Assembly: GCA_938015435.1 (NCBI GenBank)
Contig: CALLPN010000001.1
Span: 186,001 to 250,000 of the forward strand
Direction of reading: 5' to 3'
Source of the DNA: an uncultured Saprospiraceae bacterium
Lineage (GTDB): Bacteria; Bacteroidota; Bacteroidia; Chitinophagales; Saprospiraceae
DNA: 64,000 nucleotides
Every line of letters starts with the position of its first letter. The stretch's first letter is position 1. Both the position numbers and the translations under genes were made by a program. The notes below the pieces were generated by a model. It was not told the DNA's origin and did not search any database. It worked only from the letters and a program-made list of their open reading frames with translations. Below are positions 26,464 through 36,500 of this stretch, one piece after another.

Positions 26464-27489
26464 ATGACCACTAGATCTAAAAAACAAATCATCTCCATAC
26501 TTGTCCCCTGCAAAAATGCATCACTTTTCATTGATGAATGCATATCTAGTATAACGAAACAGACCTATACCCTATGGGAACTGATAATTGTAGATGACCA
26601 CAGTAGTGATCAATCATGGATCAAGCTACAAAACTGGGCTGACAAACATCCAAACATTCAAATATTACAAAACAAAGGTACTGGCATCATCAATGCACTT
26701 AGACTGGCATATAAGCACTCCAATGGAAACATTATCACTCGAATGGATGCGGATGACATTATGCCCCCAGAGAAACTGAGTACTATGATGAATCAACTAC
26801 AGCGAGAAGGTCCTGGAAACATAGCCACTGGAAAGGTAAAGTACTTTAGAAATGATCAAGCTTTAGGTGATGGATATATAAGATACGCTCAATGGCTCAA
26901 TTCTCTGAGTGAAACTGGTTGTAATTACCGTGAAATATACAAAGAGTGCGTAATACCCAGTCCATGTTGGATGATTTATAGAGAAGATTTAGATCTTATC
27001 GGAGCATTCCAGAGTAATACTTACCCAGAGGACTATGACTTGGTCTTCCGAATGTATAAGCAGAAGCTTAATGTGATTCCAAGTACGAACAAAACACTTC
27101 ATCTTTGGCGTGATCATAGCAATCGCGCCTCTAGAAATGATGACAATTACAAGGATAATCGCTTTATTGAGTTAAAAGTTAAGTACTTCTTAGAAATTGA
27201 CTATAATCCATCTAAGCCCCTTGTACTCTGGGGAGCAGGTACGAAAGCAAAGCGTATAGCTAAACATTTAATTGCTGCCCAAATCAATTTTAAATGGATT
27301 ACTGACAACGAAAAGAAAATAGGTCATAACATCTACGGGATCATAGTCTCATCTACCTCGTCTCTTAGCAGTATCGAAAATGCGCAGATGATACTAACAG
27401 TGGCTAATGCGGAACAACAAGCTGATATCAACAATCACATTAAATCTATCAATACTAGTGGCGGATACCAATCCTTTTGGTTTTGTTAA
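26464..27489 (+). CDS. Family 2 glycosyltransferase with C-terminal nucleotide-binding-like domain
   Basis: GT-A fold: IISILVPCKNASLFIDECISSI, VDDHSSD (D44, D45) and RMDADD (93-98) for nucleotide-sugar and metal binding; SPCWMIYREDL and PEDYDLVFRMY are further family blocks. From about residue 255, KPLVLWGAGTKAKRIAKHLI is a GxGxxA/K-type dinucleotide-binding beginning, as in PglD-like modules. The frame extends back to TTG at 26374, but the GT domain begins right after ATG 26464, so I use that. It probably adds a sugar to a surface glycan or glycolipid; acceptor unknown. Confidence 0.88.
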   Translation: MTTRSKKQIISILVPCKNASLFIDECISSITKQTYTLWELIIVDDHSSDQSWIKLQNWADKHPNIQILQNKGTGIINALRLAYKHSNGNIITRMDADDIMPPEKLSTMMNQLQREGPGNIATGKVKYFRNDQALGDGYIRYAQWLNSLSETGCNYREIYKECVIPSPCWMIYREDLDLIGAFQSNTYPEDYDLVFRMYKQKLNVIPSTNKTLHLWRDHSNRASRNDDNYKDNRFIELKVKYFLEIDYNPSKPLVLWGAGTKAKRIAKHLIAAQINFKWITDNEKKIGHNIYGIIVSSTSSLSSIENAQMILTVANAEQQADINNHIKSINTSGGYQSFWFC

Positions 27490-27563
27490 TGGATAATGCA
27501 CTATCAGAGTCATAGATTAGACTTCTTATTGCCTTTACACAGGATATTATTCATTGACTTACG

Positions 27564-27571
27564 TATATTTG
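27564..27571 (+). promoter_or_regulatory. -7 promoter box
   Basis: TATATTTG is a perfect TAnnTTTG box, about 35 bp before the ATG of the following exported protein. No -33 element is clear. Confidence 0.45.
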
Positions 27572-27605
27572 CACTTTCGTTATGTACTGTGCTACTAATA
27601 CGCTT

Positions 27606-28757
27606 ATGATCAACAAATATACCTACCTTCTTATATCCACACTGACCTGTATAGCTTGTATGCTAACGCAATCTATATCTGCTCAAGAAGACCTAGATAC
27701 TAAATCTGGACAGATGCTCACTGTAGCAGCAGATGGCACTTATACATTTAGAGCCAAAGAGGTTAGCAACACGGATGACGATCAGTTTATGGGAGCGGAA
27801 CTTAATCCTCTTGAAGACCCTAATGGCAGAGAGCTTAGTGGCGATCGCCAAGAAAGATCCATTCTAAGAAGCCTGAAATCTCAATTACAAGAAATAGAGG
27901 CGAATAGTACGATACTTAGATATCAGAATAAGAAAAAGAGGGCTGCACTCAAAGAGAAATTTAAAATTGCGAAAAAGGCTAAGGATATAGATCAAATAGC
28001 AGATCTCGATCAACAAATAAAAGCAATCGAAGTTGATTATGACCTGGAAGATATGAGAGCGGAAGAAAGCTATCTACTCATCAAAAAATTAAATAATATT
28101 GTCAAAGTCAAGCCATTAGAAAGAGCTGCTAGAATAAATGAACTTGTAGCCGAGTCAGAGGAAAGGCTTGGAACCACCGTTGAAAGTATTGAATCTACGA
28201 ATGTAGATTTCAGCTTTGAAGTCGATGGTATGAATCCTGAACACATCTCTCATGATGAGGCATGTAACATTACTTACAACGGAATGGATGAATCACTGAA
28301 TCAAATGCGAATAGAACATGCCTCTCAATTTTTATTTGGGCATACCGGTGAAAAATTAAAGCATTTTTTAAAGGATGAAAATTTCCTTAATTGCCATGCA
28401 TACCTTACTCAACTTGATGGCAATTACTACCTCAATTTAGATCTAGACCTAGCTACTAAAGATGCGAGTAAAAATTATGGATTCATCGACAAGGGTGACA
28501 TGGTTAAACTTACATTTATCAATGGAGATAATTTTATTGCAAATAGCATATACAGAGCAGAAGGAAAATTAGAGCCTTATTCAGGTCATACTAAATATGA
28601 GGCGATCTATAAATTACAAGATATAGAGATGGAACTTATCGAAGATTTAGAGCTTGATAAGGTAGCCATTATATGGAGTTCAGGTTTTGAAGAATACCCT
28701 GTTTATGAGATAGATGTATTACAGCGTCAGTTAGAGTGCCTCAAGAAAGCCGAATAA
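27606..28757 (+). CDS. Exported protein with coiled coil, function unknown
   Basis: A signal peptide (MINKYTYLLISTLTCIACMLTQSISAQ) follows an ATG at 27606. The frame also offers an ATG at 27582, but the signal peptide argues for the later one. Residues about 75-150 form a charged coiled coil (KSQLQEIEANSTILRYQNKKKRA), then a mixed alpha/beta C-terminal domain with two cysteines in HDEACNITYN and ENFLNCHAYL. No family recognised. Its stop codon overlaps the miaE start by 1 bp (TAATG), so they are likely co-translated. Confidence 0.8.
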   Translation: MINKYTYLLISTLTCIACMLTQSISAQEDLDTKSGQMLTVAADGTYTFRAKEVSNTDDDQFMGAELNPLEDPNGRELSGDRQERSILRSLKSQLQEIEANSTILRYQNKKKRAALKEKFKIAKKAKDIDQIADLDQQIKAIEVDYDLEDMRAEESYLLIKKLNNIVKVKPLERAARINELVAESEERLGTTVESIESTNVDFSFEVDGMNPEHISHDEACNITYNGMDESLNQMRIEHASQFLFGHTGEKLKHFLKDENFLNCHAYLTQLDGNYYLNLDLDLATKDASKNYGFIDKGDMVKLTFINGDNFIANSIYRAEGKLEPYSGHTKYEAIYKLQDIEMELIEDLELDKVAIIWSSGFEEYPVYEIDVLQRQLECLKKAE

Positions 28758-29365
28758 TGAATGAAGTCAAAACAAAGTACAAACTAGGACTTCAGCTTCC
28801 TACAGATCCAAGATGGGCCAACATGGCTGAAATGAGTCTAGAAGACATCTTGACAGACCATGCTTTCTGTGAGCAAAAAGCAACTACATCGTGTATCTCT
28901 CTGATACAAAAATACCCAAGACATACGAGGCTTGTAAATGAACTATCTCCAGTAGTGACTGAAGAATGGGGCCATTTCAGATTGGTAATCGCTGAAATGG
29001 AGAAGCGTGGATTGAAATTGGGTGAACAGCGCAATGATGAATATGTAGTTGCCCTTCGAAAATTTCAAAAAAAAGATGGTAGTCGTAAAACTGCATTGAT
29101 AGATGCACTTCTTTCGTTTGCTTTGATTGAAGCTCGTAGCTGCGAAAGGTTTAGATTATTATCGTTGAATATTTCTGAACCAGAACTTAAAGAATTCTAC
29201 CATAAGTTTATGGTATCCGAAGCTGGCCATTATCGCATGTTTCTCGACCTAGCCTATCATTATGCAGAAGATGACGAATTCGTTAAAAACAGATGGCAAG
29301 CATACCTTGATTTTGAAGAAGAGTTATTAAAAACTTTGAAGCCTCGTGCCGATAGAATGCATTAA
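28757..29365 (+). CDS. miaE: tRNA-(ms2io6A)-hydroxylase-like diiron protein
   Basis: About 202 residues, all helical, starting MNEVKTKYKLGLQLPTDPRW (ATG 28757). The diiron ligands fit MiaE: DHAFCEQKAT, EEWGHFR and LIEARSCERF, with EAGHYRMF near the C-terminus. MiaE hydroxylates the isopentenyl group of 2-methylthio-N6-isopentenyladenosine at position 37 of tRNAs. An alternative ATG at 28736 adds seven residues but falls inside the upstream gene. It is translationally coupled to that gene, whose role is unknown. Confidence 0.9.
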   Translation: MNEVKTKYKLGLQLPTDPRWANMAEMSLEDILTDHAFCEQKATTSCISLIQKYPRHTRLVNELSPVVTEEWGHFRLVIAEMEKRGLKLGEQRNDEYVVALRKFQKKDGSRKTALIDALLSFALIEARSCERFRLLSLNISEPELKEFYHKFMVSEAGHYRMFLDLAYHYAEDDEFVKNRWQAYLDFEEELLKTLKPRADRMH

Positions 29366-29423
29366 GATAATTTCTTGTCAATAAGAATGAATGCATATTC
29401 TCTAGAGGCAAATATTAACCACA

Positions 29424-29783
29424 ATGAAAAAAGTCAATATATCCGAGAAATTTGAACTTTTCGATGATCATTGGTCGCCTCGGATAATAGGTCAACTTAA
29501 TGGACAAGAAGTTAAAATAGCTAAGGTAAAAGGCGAGTTTGTATGGCACGACCATGCTAACGAAGATGAAATGTTTTTGATCATCAAAGGAACCTTAAAA
29601 CTAGAGTTTCGTGATCACACCGTCACTTTAAATGAAGGTGAGATGTTAGTGATTCCTAAAGGCGTAGAACATAAACCTATCGCAGATGAAGAAGTACATT
29701 TACTATTATTTGAACCAGCAAGTACGCAACACACTGGCGAGGTAGTTCATGAATTAACCAAAAATAAAAAAGATCTTATCTAG
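29424..29783 (+). CDS. Small cupin protein
   Basis: 119 residues forming one cupin barrel. The first motif is VWHDHANEDEMFLIIKG and the second is LVIPKGVEHKPIADEEVHLLLFE. The conserved His and Glu residues can bind a metal. Single-domain cupins of this kind act as isomerases, dioxygenases or small-molecule binding proteins; the substrate cannot be told. It lies between miaE and a MutS-like gene on the same strand. Confidence 0.88.
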   Translation: MKKVNISEKFELFDDHWSPRIIGQLNGQEVKIAKVKGEFVWHDHANEDEMFLIIKGTLKLEFRDHTVTLNEGEMLVIPKGVEHKPIADEEVHLLLFEPASTQHTGEVVHELTKNKKDLI

Positions 29784-29847
29784 CTCATCTCTTCGCTTAT
29801 AAATTCTCCAAAAGATTACTAATCTAAGCTCCAAAAAAAACTACACC

Positions 29848-31635
29848 TTGGCCATACAAAACCCTATATACAAGACACGACTTGATGAGTTTCTTACTCT
29901 ATTCCATGCGCAAAAGAAACGCTACAATGTTATGAGTACCCTACGTATTGTATTGGTTTTCGTTTTCCTCTTATCACTATATTTTATGATAAGAAGTGAC
30001 GGAGCTATGCAATGGATTATCATAGCGGCAGTTGCGGCTATTACTTTTTTCATATTGATCAATAGACATATGAAACTGGCTCAAAAGATGCGTATGAATA
30101 AAGCTCTAGCAGACATCAATCAAAATGAGCACGACTACTTATCACGATCAGCTATTCCATTTGATGATGGAAAAAATCATATTCAAACCAAACACCCCTA
30201 TACATACGATCTTGATATATTTGGTGATCACTCACTTTTCCATAGACTCAATAGGACTGCAACTTATGTGGGTAGTCGTAAGCTGGCGCACTTCTTAAGT
30301 CATAGGTTATCTAATGATGAAATCATAGCTCAACAAGAAGCCATCAAAGAAGTATCTTCGAAGATAGAATGGAGACAAGAGATAAATGCAGTTTCGATGA
30401 CTAGCGACGATAGTCCTAAAACGTACAAAACACTTATCGACTGGACAAAAACTGAAGCTAAACCGCATTCGACATTAGTCAAAATTTTAAGTTACCTATT
30501 TCCTCTATTAACGATAGTATCACTAGTGACTTATGCTTGGGTGGGTGGAGATATTCCTAGATTAAGTTTTTCCATTTTATTCCTAATCAATTTAGGGTTT
30601 CTTGGTCAACATTATAGACAGATTAAAGATGAAATACTAGGTGAATCTCAAATCAATAAATCGATTCAAAAATATAGTCGATTGATGTATATGATAGAAA
30701 GTCAATCTTTCCAAACTACAAAGCTTCGAGAACTACAAGATCGACTTAAATCTGATAGTGAATCGGCAAGTCTTCACATCGCAAAACTATCACGACTCTT
30801 TCAGCAAATGGATTCTGTACATAATCCTATGGGCGCTATTATATTCAATGGCATGAGTCTCTACCATGTACATACTCTGAGAAAGTTACAAGAATGGAAG
30901 GCCGCTTATGCTCCTATGATTGCTAACTGGATTGAGATCATTGGTGAGGTAGAGGCGATTAATAGTCTTGCTAACTTTGCTTATAACAATCCAACTTATT
31001 CTTACCCAAATCTTAATGAAGAAGAGAAAATAACATTTTCGGATCTAGGGCATCCAATGCTTCCTGATGATGTGAGAGTTTGTAATGATATAGCATTTGT
31101 GGATCAAAAATTTATCATCCTCACTGGATCCAATATGTCAGGAAAAAGTACTTTTCTAAGAAGCTTAGGCATCAACATGGTCCTTGCGAGTACTGGTGCA
31201 CCGGTATGTGCTACTCATGCTAATATACATCCTTTGGATATATACGTTTCGATGCGATTATCTGATTCACTTTCCGACAATGAGTCTTATTTCTTTGCAG
31301 AAGTAAAGAGACTTAAAGAAGTAATGGATGCAGCAGATAGTAAACTAACCTTCATACTGCTGGATGAAATACTAAGAGGTACTAACTCTGATGATAAACG
31401 ACAAGGAACTGTAGAAGTAATCAAGAAGCTTATCTCCAAGAATGTCATAGGGGCGATAGCGACGCATGACCTCAAAGTATGTGACACTACAAGAGACTAC
31501 CCTTCTGAATTGATTAACAAAAACTTTGAAGTAGAAATTAAAGAAGGTGAACTTCTATTTGATTACAAGCTACGAAATGGTGTATGTAAAAATAAGAGTG
31601 CAACTTACATTATGAAGAAGATGGAGATTATTTGA
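29848..31635 (+). CDS. MutS-like ATPase with membrane segments
   Basis: 595 residues, opening on TTG. Two hydrophobic hairpins (about 34-75 and 215-255) lie in the N-terminal half. A helical clamp-like region (about 260-400) is followed by the MutS domain V ATPase: Walker A GSNMSGKS (427-434), [13 protein letters not shown], Walker [13 protein letters not shown] and ATHDLKV. There is no mismatch-recognition domain, so it is unlikely to be classical mismatch repair. The membrane segments make it unusual. aroC follows, with its promoter overlapping this stop codon. Confidence 0.88.
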   Translation: MAIQNPIYKTRLDEFLTLFHAQKKRYNVMSTLRIVLVFVFLLSLYFMIRSDGAMQWIIIAAVAAITFFILINRHMKLAQKMRMNKALADINQNEHDYLSRSAIPFDDGKNHIQTKHPYTYDLDIFGDHSLFHRLNRTATYVGSRKLAHFLSHRLSNDEIIAQQEAIKEVSSKIEWRQEINAVSMTSDDSPKTYKTLIDWTKTEAKPHSTLVKILSYLFPLLTIVSLVTYAWVGGDIPRLSFSILFLINLGFLGQHYRQIKDEILGESQINKSIQKYSRLMYMIESQSFQTTKLRELQDRLKSDSESASLHIAKLSRLFQQMDSVHNPMGAIIFNGMSLYHVHTLRKLQEWKAAYAPMIANWIEIIGEVEAINSLANFAYNNPTYSYPNLNEEEKITFSDLGHPMLPDDVRVCNDIAFVDQKFIILTGSNMSGKSTFLRSLGINMVLASTGAPVCATHANIHPLDIYVSMRLSDSLSDNESYFFAEVKRLKEVMDAADSKLTFILLDEILRGTNSDDKRQGTVEVIKKLISKNVIGAIATHDLKVCDTTRDYPSELINKNFEVEIKEGELLFDYKLRNGVCKNKSATYIMKKMEII

Positions 31636-31662
31636 TACTCGTACTGAATATCGGTATCTTTA
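31631..31662 (+). promoter_or_regulatory. Promoter of aroC
   Basis: TTTG (31631-31634) and TATCTTTA (31655-31662) at 20-bp spacing match the Bacteroidota -33/-7 promoter except for the last base. The -33 element overlaps the stop of the MutS-like gene. The ATG is only 4 bp past the -7 box, so a leaderless transcript is predicted. Confidence 0.55.
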
Positions 31663-31666
31663 CTAC

Positions 31667-32767
31667 ATGGCAGGAAGTACATTTGGAAAAATATGGCAAT
31701 TTACAAGCTTCGGTGAATCTCATGGAGCAGGAATAGGAGTGGTAATAGAAGGTTGCCCAGCGGGTTTACAAATCGATAAGGTTTTCATTGAATCCGAATT
31801 GGCAAGAAGGCGACCTGGGCAGAGTACAATTGTTACACAAAGAAAAGAACCTGACACTTGTGAAATTCTTTCTGGAACTATGGAAGGTGTGAGTACAGGT
31901 ACACCTATAGCCATCTGGATTGCCAATCAAAATCAAAAATCAAAAGACTATAGTCATATCGCCGATAAATTTAGGCCCTCGCATGCCGACTTTACTTATT
32001 CGGAAAAGTATGGGATCCGAGACTACAGAGGAGGAGGAAGATCTTCTGCTCGTGAGACTGCCGCTAGAGTGGCAGCAGGAGCGATAGCAAAACTCTTGCT
32101 TAAACACATTGGTGTAGATATCACAGCTTATGTATCCCAAGTAGGCTATATCATTGCTCCTGATGTAGAAACTCCATCTAAGGACATTATAGAAGGTAAT
32201 ATTGTTAGGTGTGCTCATTCTGCTGCTGCAAAAGAAATGGAAGACTACATTAAGCAAATTAGAAAAGAAGGAAACACTGTGGGTGGTATGATACGATGCG
32301 TCATCAAAGGTACACCTGTAGGATTAGGCGAGCCTGTCTACGACCGCCTACATGCTGACTTGGGTAAAGCCATGCTTAGCATTAACGCAGTAAAAGGATT
32401 TGATTACGGAAGTGGATTTGATACTGTAACCATGAAAGGGTCCGATCATAACGATAAATTCTTTACAGACGAAGAAGGAAAAGTAAAGACCTCAACGAAT
32501 CATTCAGGAGGCATTCAAGGCGGTATATCAAATGGTATGGACATCTACTTTAGAGTGGCCTTTAAGCCAGTAGCAACTATTATGCAAGATCAATCTTCGG
32601 TAGACAAAGCTGGTAATGATGTCACTGTAAGTGGAAAAGGAAGACATGACCCATGTGTGGTACCTAGAGCAGTCCCTATCGTAGAAGCTATGGCAGCGAA
32701 TGTACTTGCGGATCATTTATTAAGATCGCGAACAAGTAAGCTCGAAACCATAATAGGACATAACTAA
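31667..32767 (+). CDS. aroC: Chorismate synthase
   Basis: Converts 5-enolpyruvylshikimate 3-phosphate to chorismate with reduced FMN, the last step of the shikimate pathway. 366 residues with the family signatures: [22 protein letters not shown] at the N-terminus, [20 protein letters not shown] in the middle and [18 protein letters not shown] near the C-terminus. The N-terminus [10 protein letters not shown] is normal for the family, which supports the ATG despite the tight promoter. Confidence 0.97.
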   Translation: MAGSTFGKIWQFTSFGESHGAGIGVVIEGCPAGLQIDKVFIESELARRRPGQSTIVTQRKEPDTCEILSGTMEGVSTGTPIAIWIANQNQKSKDYSHIADKFRPSHADFTYSEKYGIRDYRGGGRSSARETAARVAAGAIAKLLLKHIGVDITAYVSQVGYIIAPDVETPSKDIIEGNIVRCAHSAAAKEMEDYIKQIRKEGNTVGGMIRCVIKGTPVGLGEPVYDRLHADLGKAMLSINAVKGFDYGSGFDTVTMKGSDHNDKFFTDEEGKVKTSTNHSGGIQGGISNGMDIYFRVAFKPVATIMQDQSSVDKAGNDVTVSGKGRHDPCVVPRAVPIVEAMAANVLADHLLRSRTSKLETIIGHN

Positions 32768-32826
32768 GGCGAATACTTTAAGACTTTTATCACCAATAAA
32801 ATCAAACCGAAATTTGTTATTTTTAA

Positions 32827-33435
32827 TTAACGTAAATCCGTAATGTTCATAGACGACATACCTTCATCAGCGTTAAATATAACTTTGAGTTGTTCACCAT
32901 GTAAAAAGTGAAACTTAATCCCAACTACTGTTTGCTCATCCATGTTTTTAACTTCTATCAACTTAGCAGAAAACAAACACATAGCCGAAGCTAAATAAAA
33001 GCGCCGTTCATCGGCTTGACCATTATTCAGTTCAACAAACTCTCCAATACCAACTAAAAAAGAGGTATCAACTTTACATTCGACTGAAAACTCTATTGAT
33101 CCTTGCGTAGCATTAATACTAGGTTCTAAAGTATAGAAACTACAAGAATTTCGATTCAATTCATACGTCTCATTTGCCCTTAGCTTCATGTATGCTTCGT
33201 GAACTAGAATATCATTCTGCAAATACCTCAAAGTATCAAAACCATCATCATTAATTTGAATTCGAATGGAATGACAAGATTTCGAAATGTCTTGTCCATT
33301 TAATATAAACGTAGACTCATTACCACTTTGACAAAACAATTTATCCACCACAAAAAGCGCAGATTCTTGTCCCATCAAATTAAATGATATTAGAAATGTG
33401 ATTAAAAGTATGAGTTGAAGTCTGGCGTACATCAA
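32827..33435 (-). CDS. Exported protein, unknown
   Basis: 202 residues with a clear signal peptide (LQLILLITFLISFNLMGQ). The mature part is small and beta-rich with several cysteines (FCQSGN, CSFYTLE, ECKVD). No family recognised. It is downstream of tamB on the minus strand (84-bp gap) and convergent with aroC. Confidence 0.7.
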   Translation of the reverse strand: MMYARLQLILLITFLISFNLMGQESALFVVDKLFCQSGNESTFILNGQDISKSCHSIRIQINDDGFDTLRYLQNDILVHEAYMKLRANETYELNRNSCSFYTLEPSINATQGSIEFSVECKVDTSFLVGIGEFVELNNGQADERRFYLASAMCLFSAKLIEVKNMDEQTVVGIKFHFLHGEQLKVIFNADEGMSSMNITDLR

Positions 33436-33519
33436 TATTATTTAAATCTATAGTAACGCAACAATAATTTAAATATTACTACAACTCAATAGACCTAAAT
33501 CACTTCATCTAAATATTTC

Positions 33520-36500
33520 TTAATTCGCTCCTTCTTTTTCGGAATCAATCACTTCTTTGACGGCGTCACGCAATCCATCCTGAAACTCTGACAGAGAACC
33601 GAATTCTGTTCGATAACCAAAACCAAAGCCATACTTCCCACGTCTCGATGTAGATTGAAAATCGATATCGGAAGTACCATATACTCTTACTTTTAGTTTA
33701 CGTTCGTCAGTTAGAAAATATTCCAAAACTACGTTTCCTGCAATATAATTACCCAACCCTCCAATTACAGTTTCATTTCTAACAAAATTACCGCCCACTT
33801 TGAGGCTCATTCTTTCATTAAGAAATCTAAACTTAGTCCGACCATCAACTTCAACTTCATTGAAATCTAGCGCACCATTGTTCGATGAAAATATACCAGA
33901 ATTATTTCTAAGCCCAACTTTAAAATCGATTCCTGATATTAGTCCATTATCAGACAATGCCTCACTAAGAAGGCCAGTAAGTAAATTGGAAAGCTGGTTA
34001 CTTACTAATTCACTTAGAGTATTACCCGCTGCACTCGTAAGCAATGAAGAGTTAGAAACACCCGATGCAATTACTCCACCGCTGCTTAAAAAAGTCTGAA
34101 ATACAATCAATTGTACGACTTGATTATTGAGTGCAATTTCATTCGTTCTCAAAGTTCGAAGTTTACTATCTGCGTATGTTTTAAGTTCGCCTTGCAAATC
34201 TGGAAAAGAAATATCAAAATTTATAATTGGCTTAAAAATGGTACCTGTGAGGTCAAGAATAAGTTCTGTAGTCTGAGTACTTCTAGCTTCCTGTTCTACT
34301 CCTGTATTAGTGACTAAATACTCATCTAAGAATATATTGAGGGGAGTCCGCACTATGTAGTTGGCATCTATATCTAACGTTGCGTCTAAGGGATCTCCAT
34401 TCCATCTTATTACACCTCCTGGCTTAATTACAAAGGGCTTTTTGACAAACTCTCCAGATGTAAATAAGTATTGTCCATTGGCAATGGCATATTCTCCAAA
34501 AACATCAAAAGCACCAAATCGATCAATATACATTTGGACTGCTCCATCCCCTCTTCCTTCTAAGATATCTTGCCGCGATTCGTCAAAAATAATTCTCATC
34601 TCAGCATCCTGTGTGAGCGTAACATTCATTTCGATTGTGAGCCCTTTAATTTTATAATCATCATTACTGTTAATGATAGTGATCTCTTGATTGTCTAGAT
34701 TATTGCGATCTACAAATTTCACAAAACTTTGATCAAAACCTTCTTGGTAATAACTTACAGGTACGTTTAGCACTGTATTTGGTCCTGTAATTGCATCTAC
34801 CTTGAGATCTGCTCTATCAAATGGCCCTGCAAAATCAACACTAACCCTACCCTGTGCATATCCATAATAGAGCGGATTTTCTCTCTTCGTGGTATTAAGC
34901 ACTATTGCATTATCAGCAGTCATATTAAGATCCATAATAAAGTCCGAAAATAGATCATGCTTTATCCCTCCGGTAATTAAACCTACATTTCCTTCGCTGT
35001 CAGTAATAATATCATCCGTAAGATCCAGGAACGTTCTGGTAATCGAAACGGGTTGGTTATCAAAGAAAAATTTTGAACCCAAATAATCTACTTTCACCGC
35101 CCCTTCTTTGAGTAATCCATCGCCTCTAAGATCCAAATCATCAAGTGATCCTGTAAGAGTAGCATCGATATCTGCTTTCCCTACCGTTTCTGATATACCT
35201 TCTGTTATGATATATTCAAATATCGATATCGGAAGATCTTTGGCTTTAAGTGTGGCATCAAGAGTATTCTTTTCTTGATCAAATTTGATATTCGATTTTA
35301 TTGAATGATCAGGATGTATTAGTGACACTATCCCTTCATAAGGCGAGGAATTATTTTTACTTATATCGATTTCAAGATTTCCGAAATTTTTATTATTAAT
35401 TAAAAATTGATCAATAGAGACATTTCCTGATATCATTGGAGTATCGGAGAACACTTTGTATACTTTCATTGACATATCTGTACTTCCACCAAAGGCCATC
35501 TTGTCATAATCAATAAATGGATTGGCCATTGCCAAATCTACATTCTCTAATTGTAATTCTACTCCGTCATTACCAATATCTTTTACTATTATTTTTTTGG
35601 TGTCATCCGTAAGCGAAAGATTATTAATATCCAAATATTGATTTCCTATAACGATACTATTATCATCACTAAACTGCCATTTATTACCAAGCATGATCAG
35701 CTCTTTATCTTCTAGATGCAATTCTATTCCTTTATCATTAGGAGTTATTTGCACTATAACATCTAACCTTTCAATCGAATCAATAATGGCATCCGTACTT
35801 ACATTGAGATTGATTGTGTCACCCATCATATCTGCATTGATATCAATCGGATTAAATGACTTACCTCCTACTACACTTGAGTCAATGGTCATTAAGAGTG
35901 AACCATCATTATATATACTATTAAAGTTCAGTTGTCCTCCAAAAATCTGATATCTATCATAACTTACAAATGGCAATGATGAAGTAATAGCGATCTCGCC
36001 ATCATCATTGCCGACTGTTCCTTTTGCTTTCATCTCTCTTATACTCAATTTGGGTATTCCGGCCAAAGAAAATATATTTTTACTGTCTTTGATATGAATA
36101 TCAAAATCGAAGTTTTGATCAACCACCTCTCCTACTGGAGACCACTTCTTAGTATAAAATGGATAATTGTTTTTTGCAATTTGCTTAACTGCTTTTACTA
36201 CATTCTTATATTGAAAATCTCCATCAATACTCGCCGTAGCTATATCAGAATATATTTCTAGCAGACGATTATTTCCACCCTTATTAGTACTAATAATTGA
36301 AACCGTATCCAGTACGTAGATGGAATCCTTTCGCTGTATTTTAAGATTAGACGCCAACAAATCACCAACTAAGTCATCGATACTTTTACCATTCATATTG
36401 ACATCTACATTTCCACTCAAAGCCAATTGATCATTAGTCAAATTAAGCTTAGTGAGATCCAATGTTTTGATATCTGCTTGAAAATCCAAATATGGCCTGC

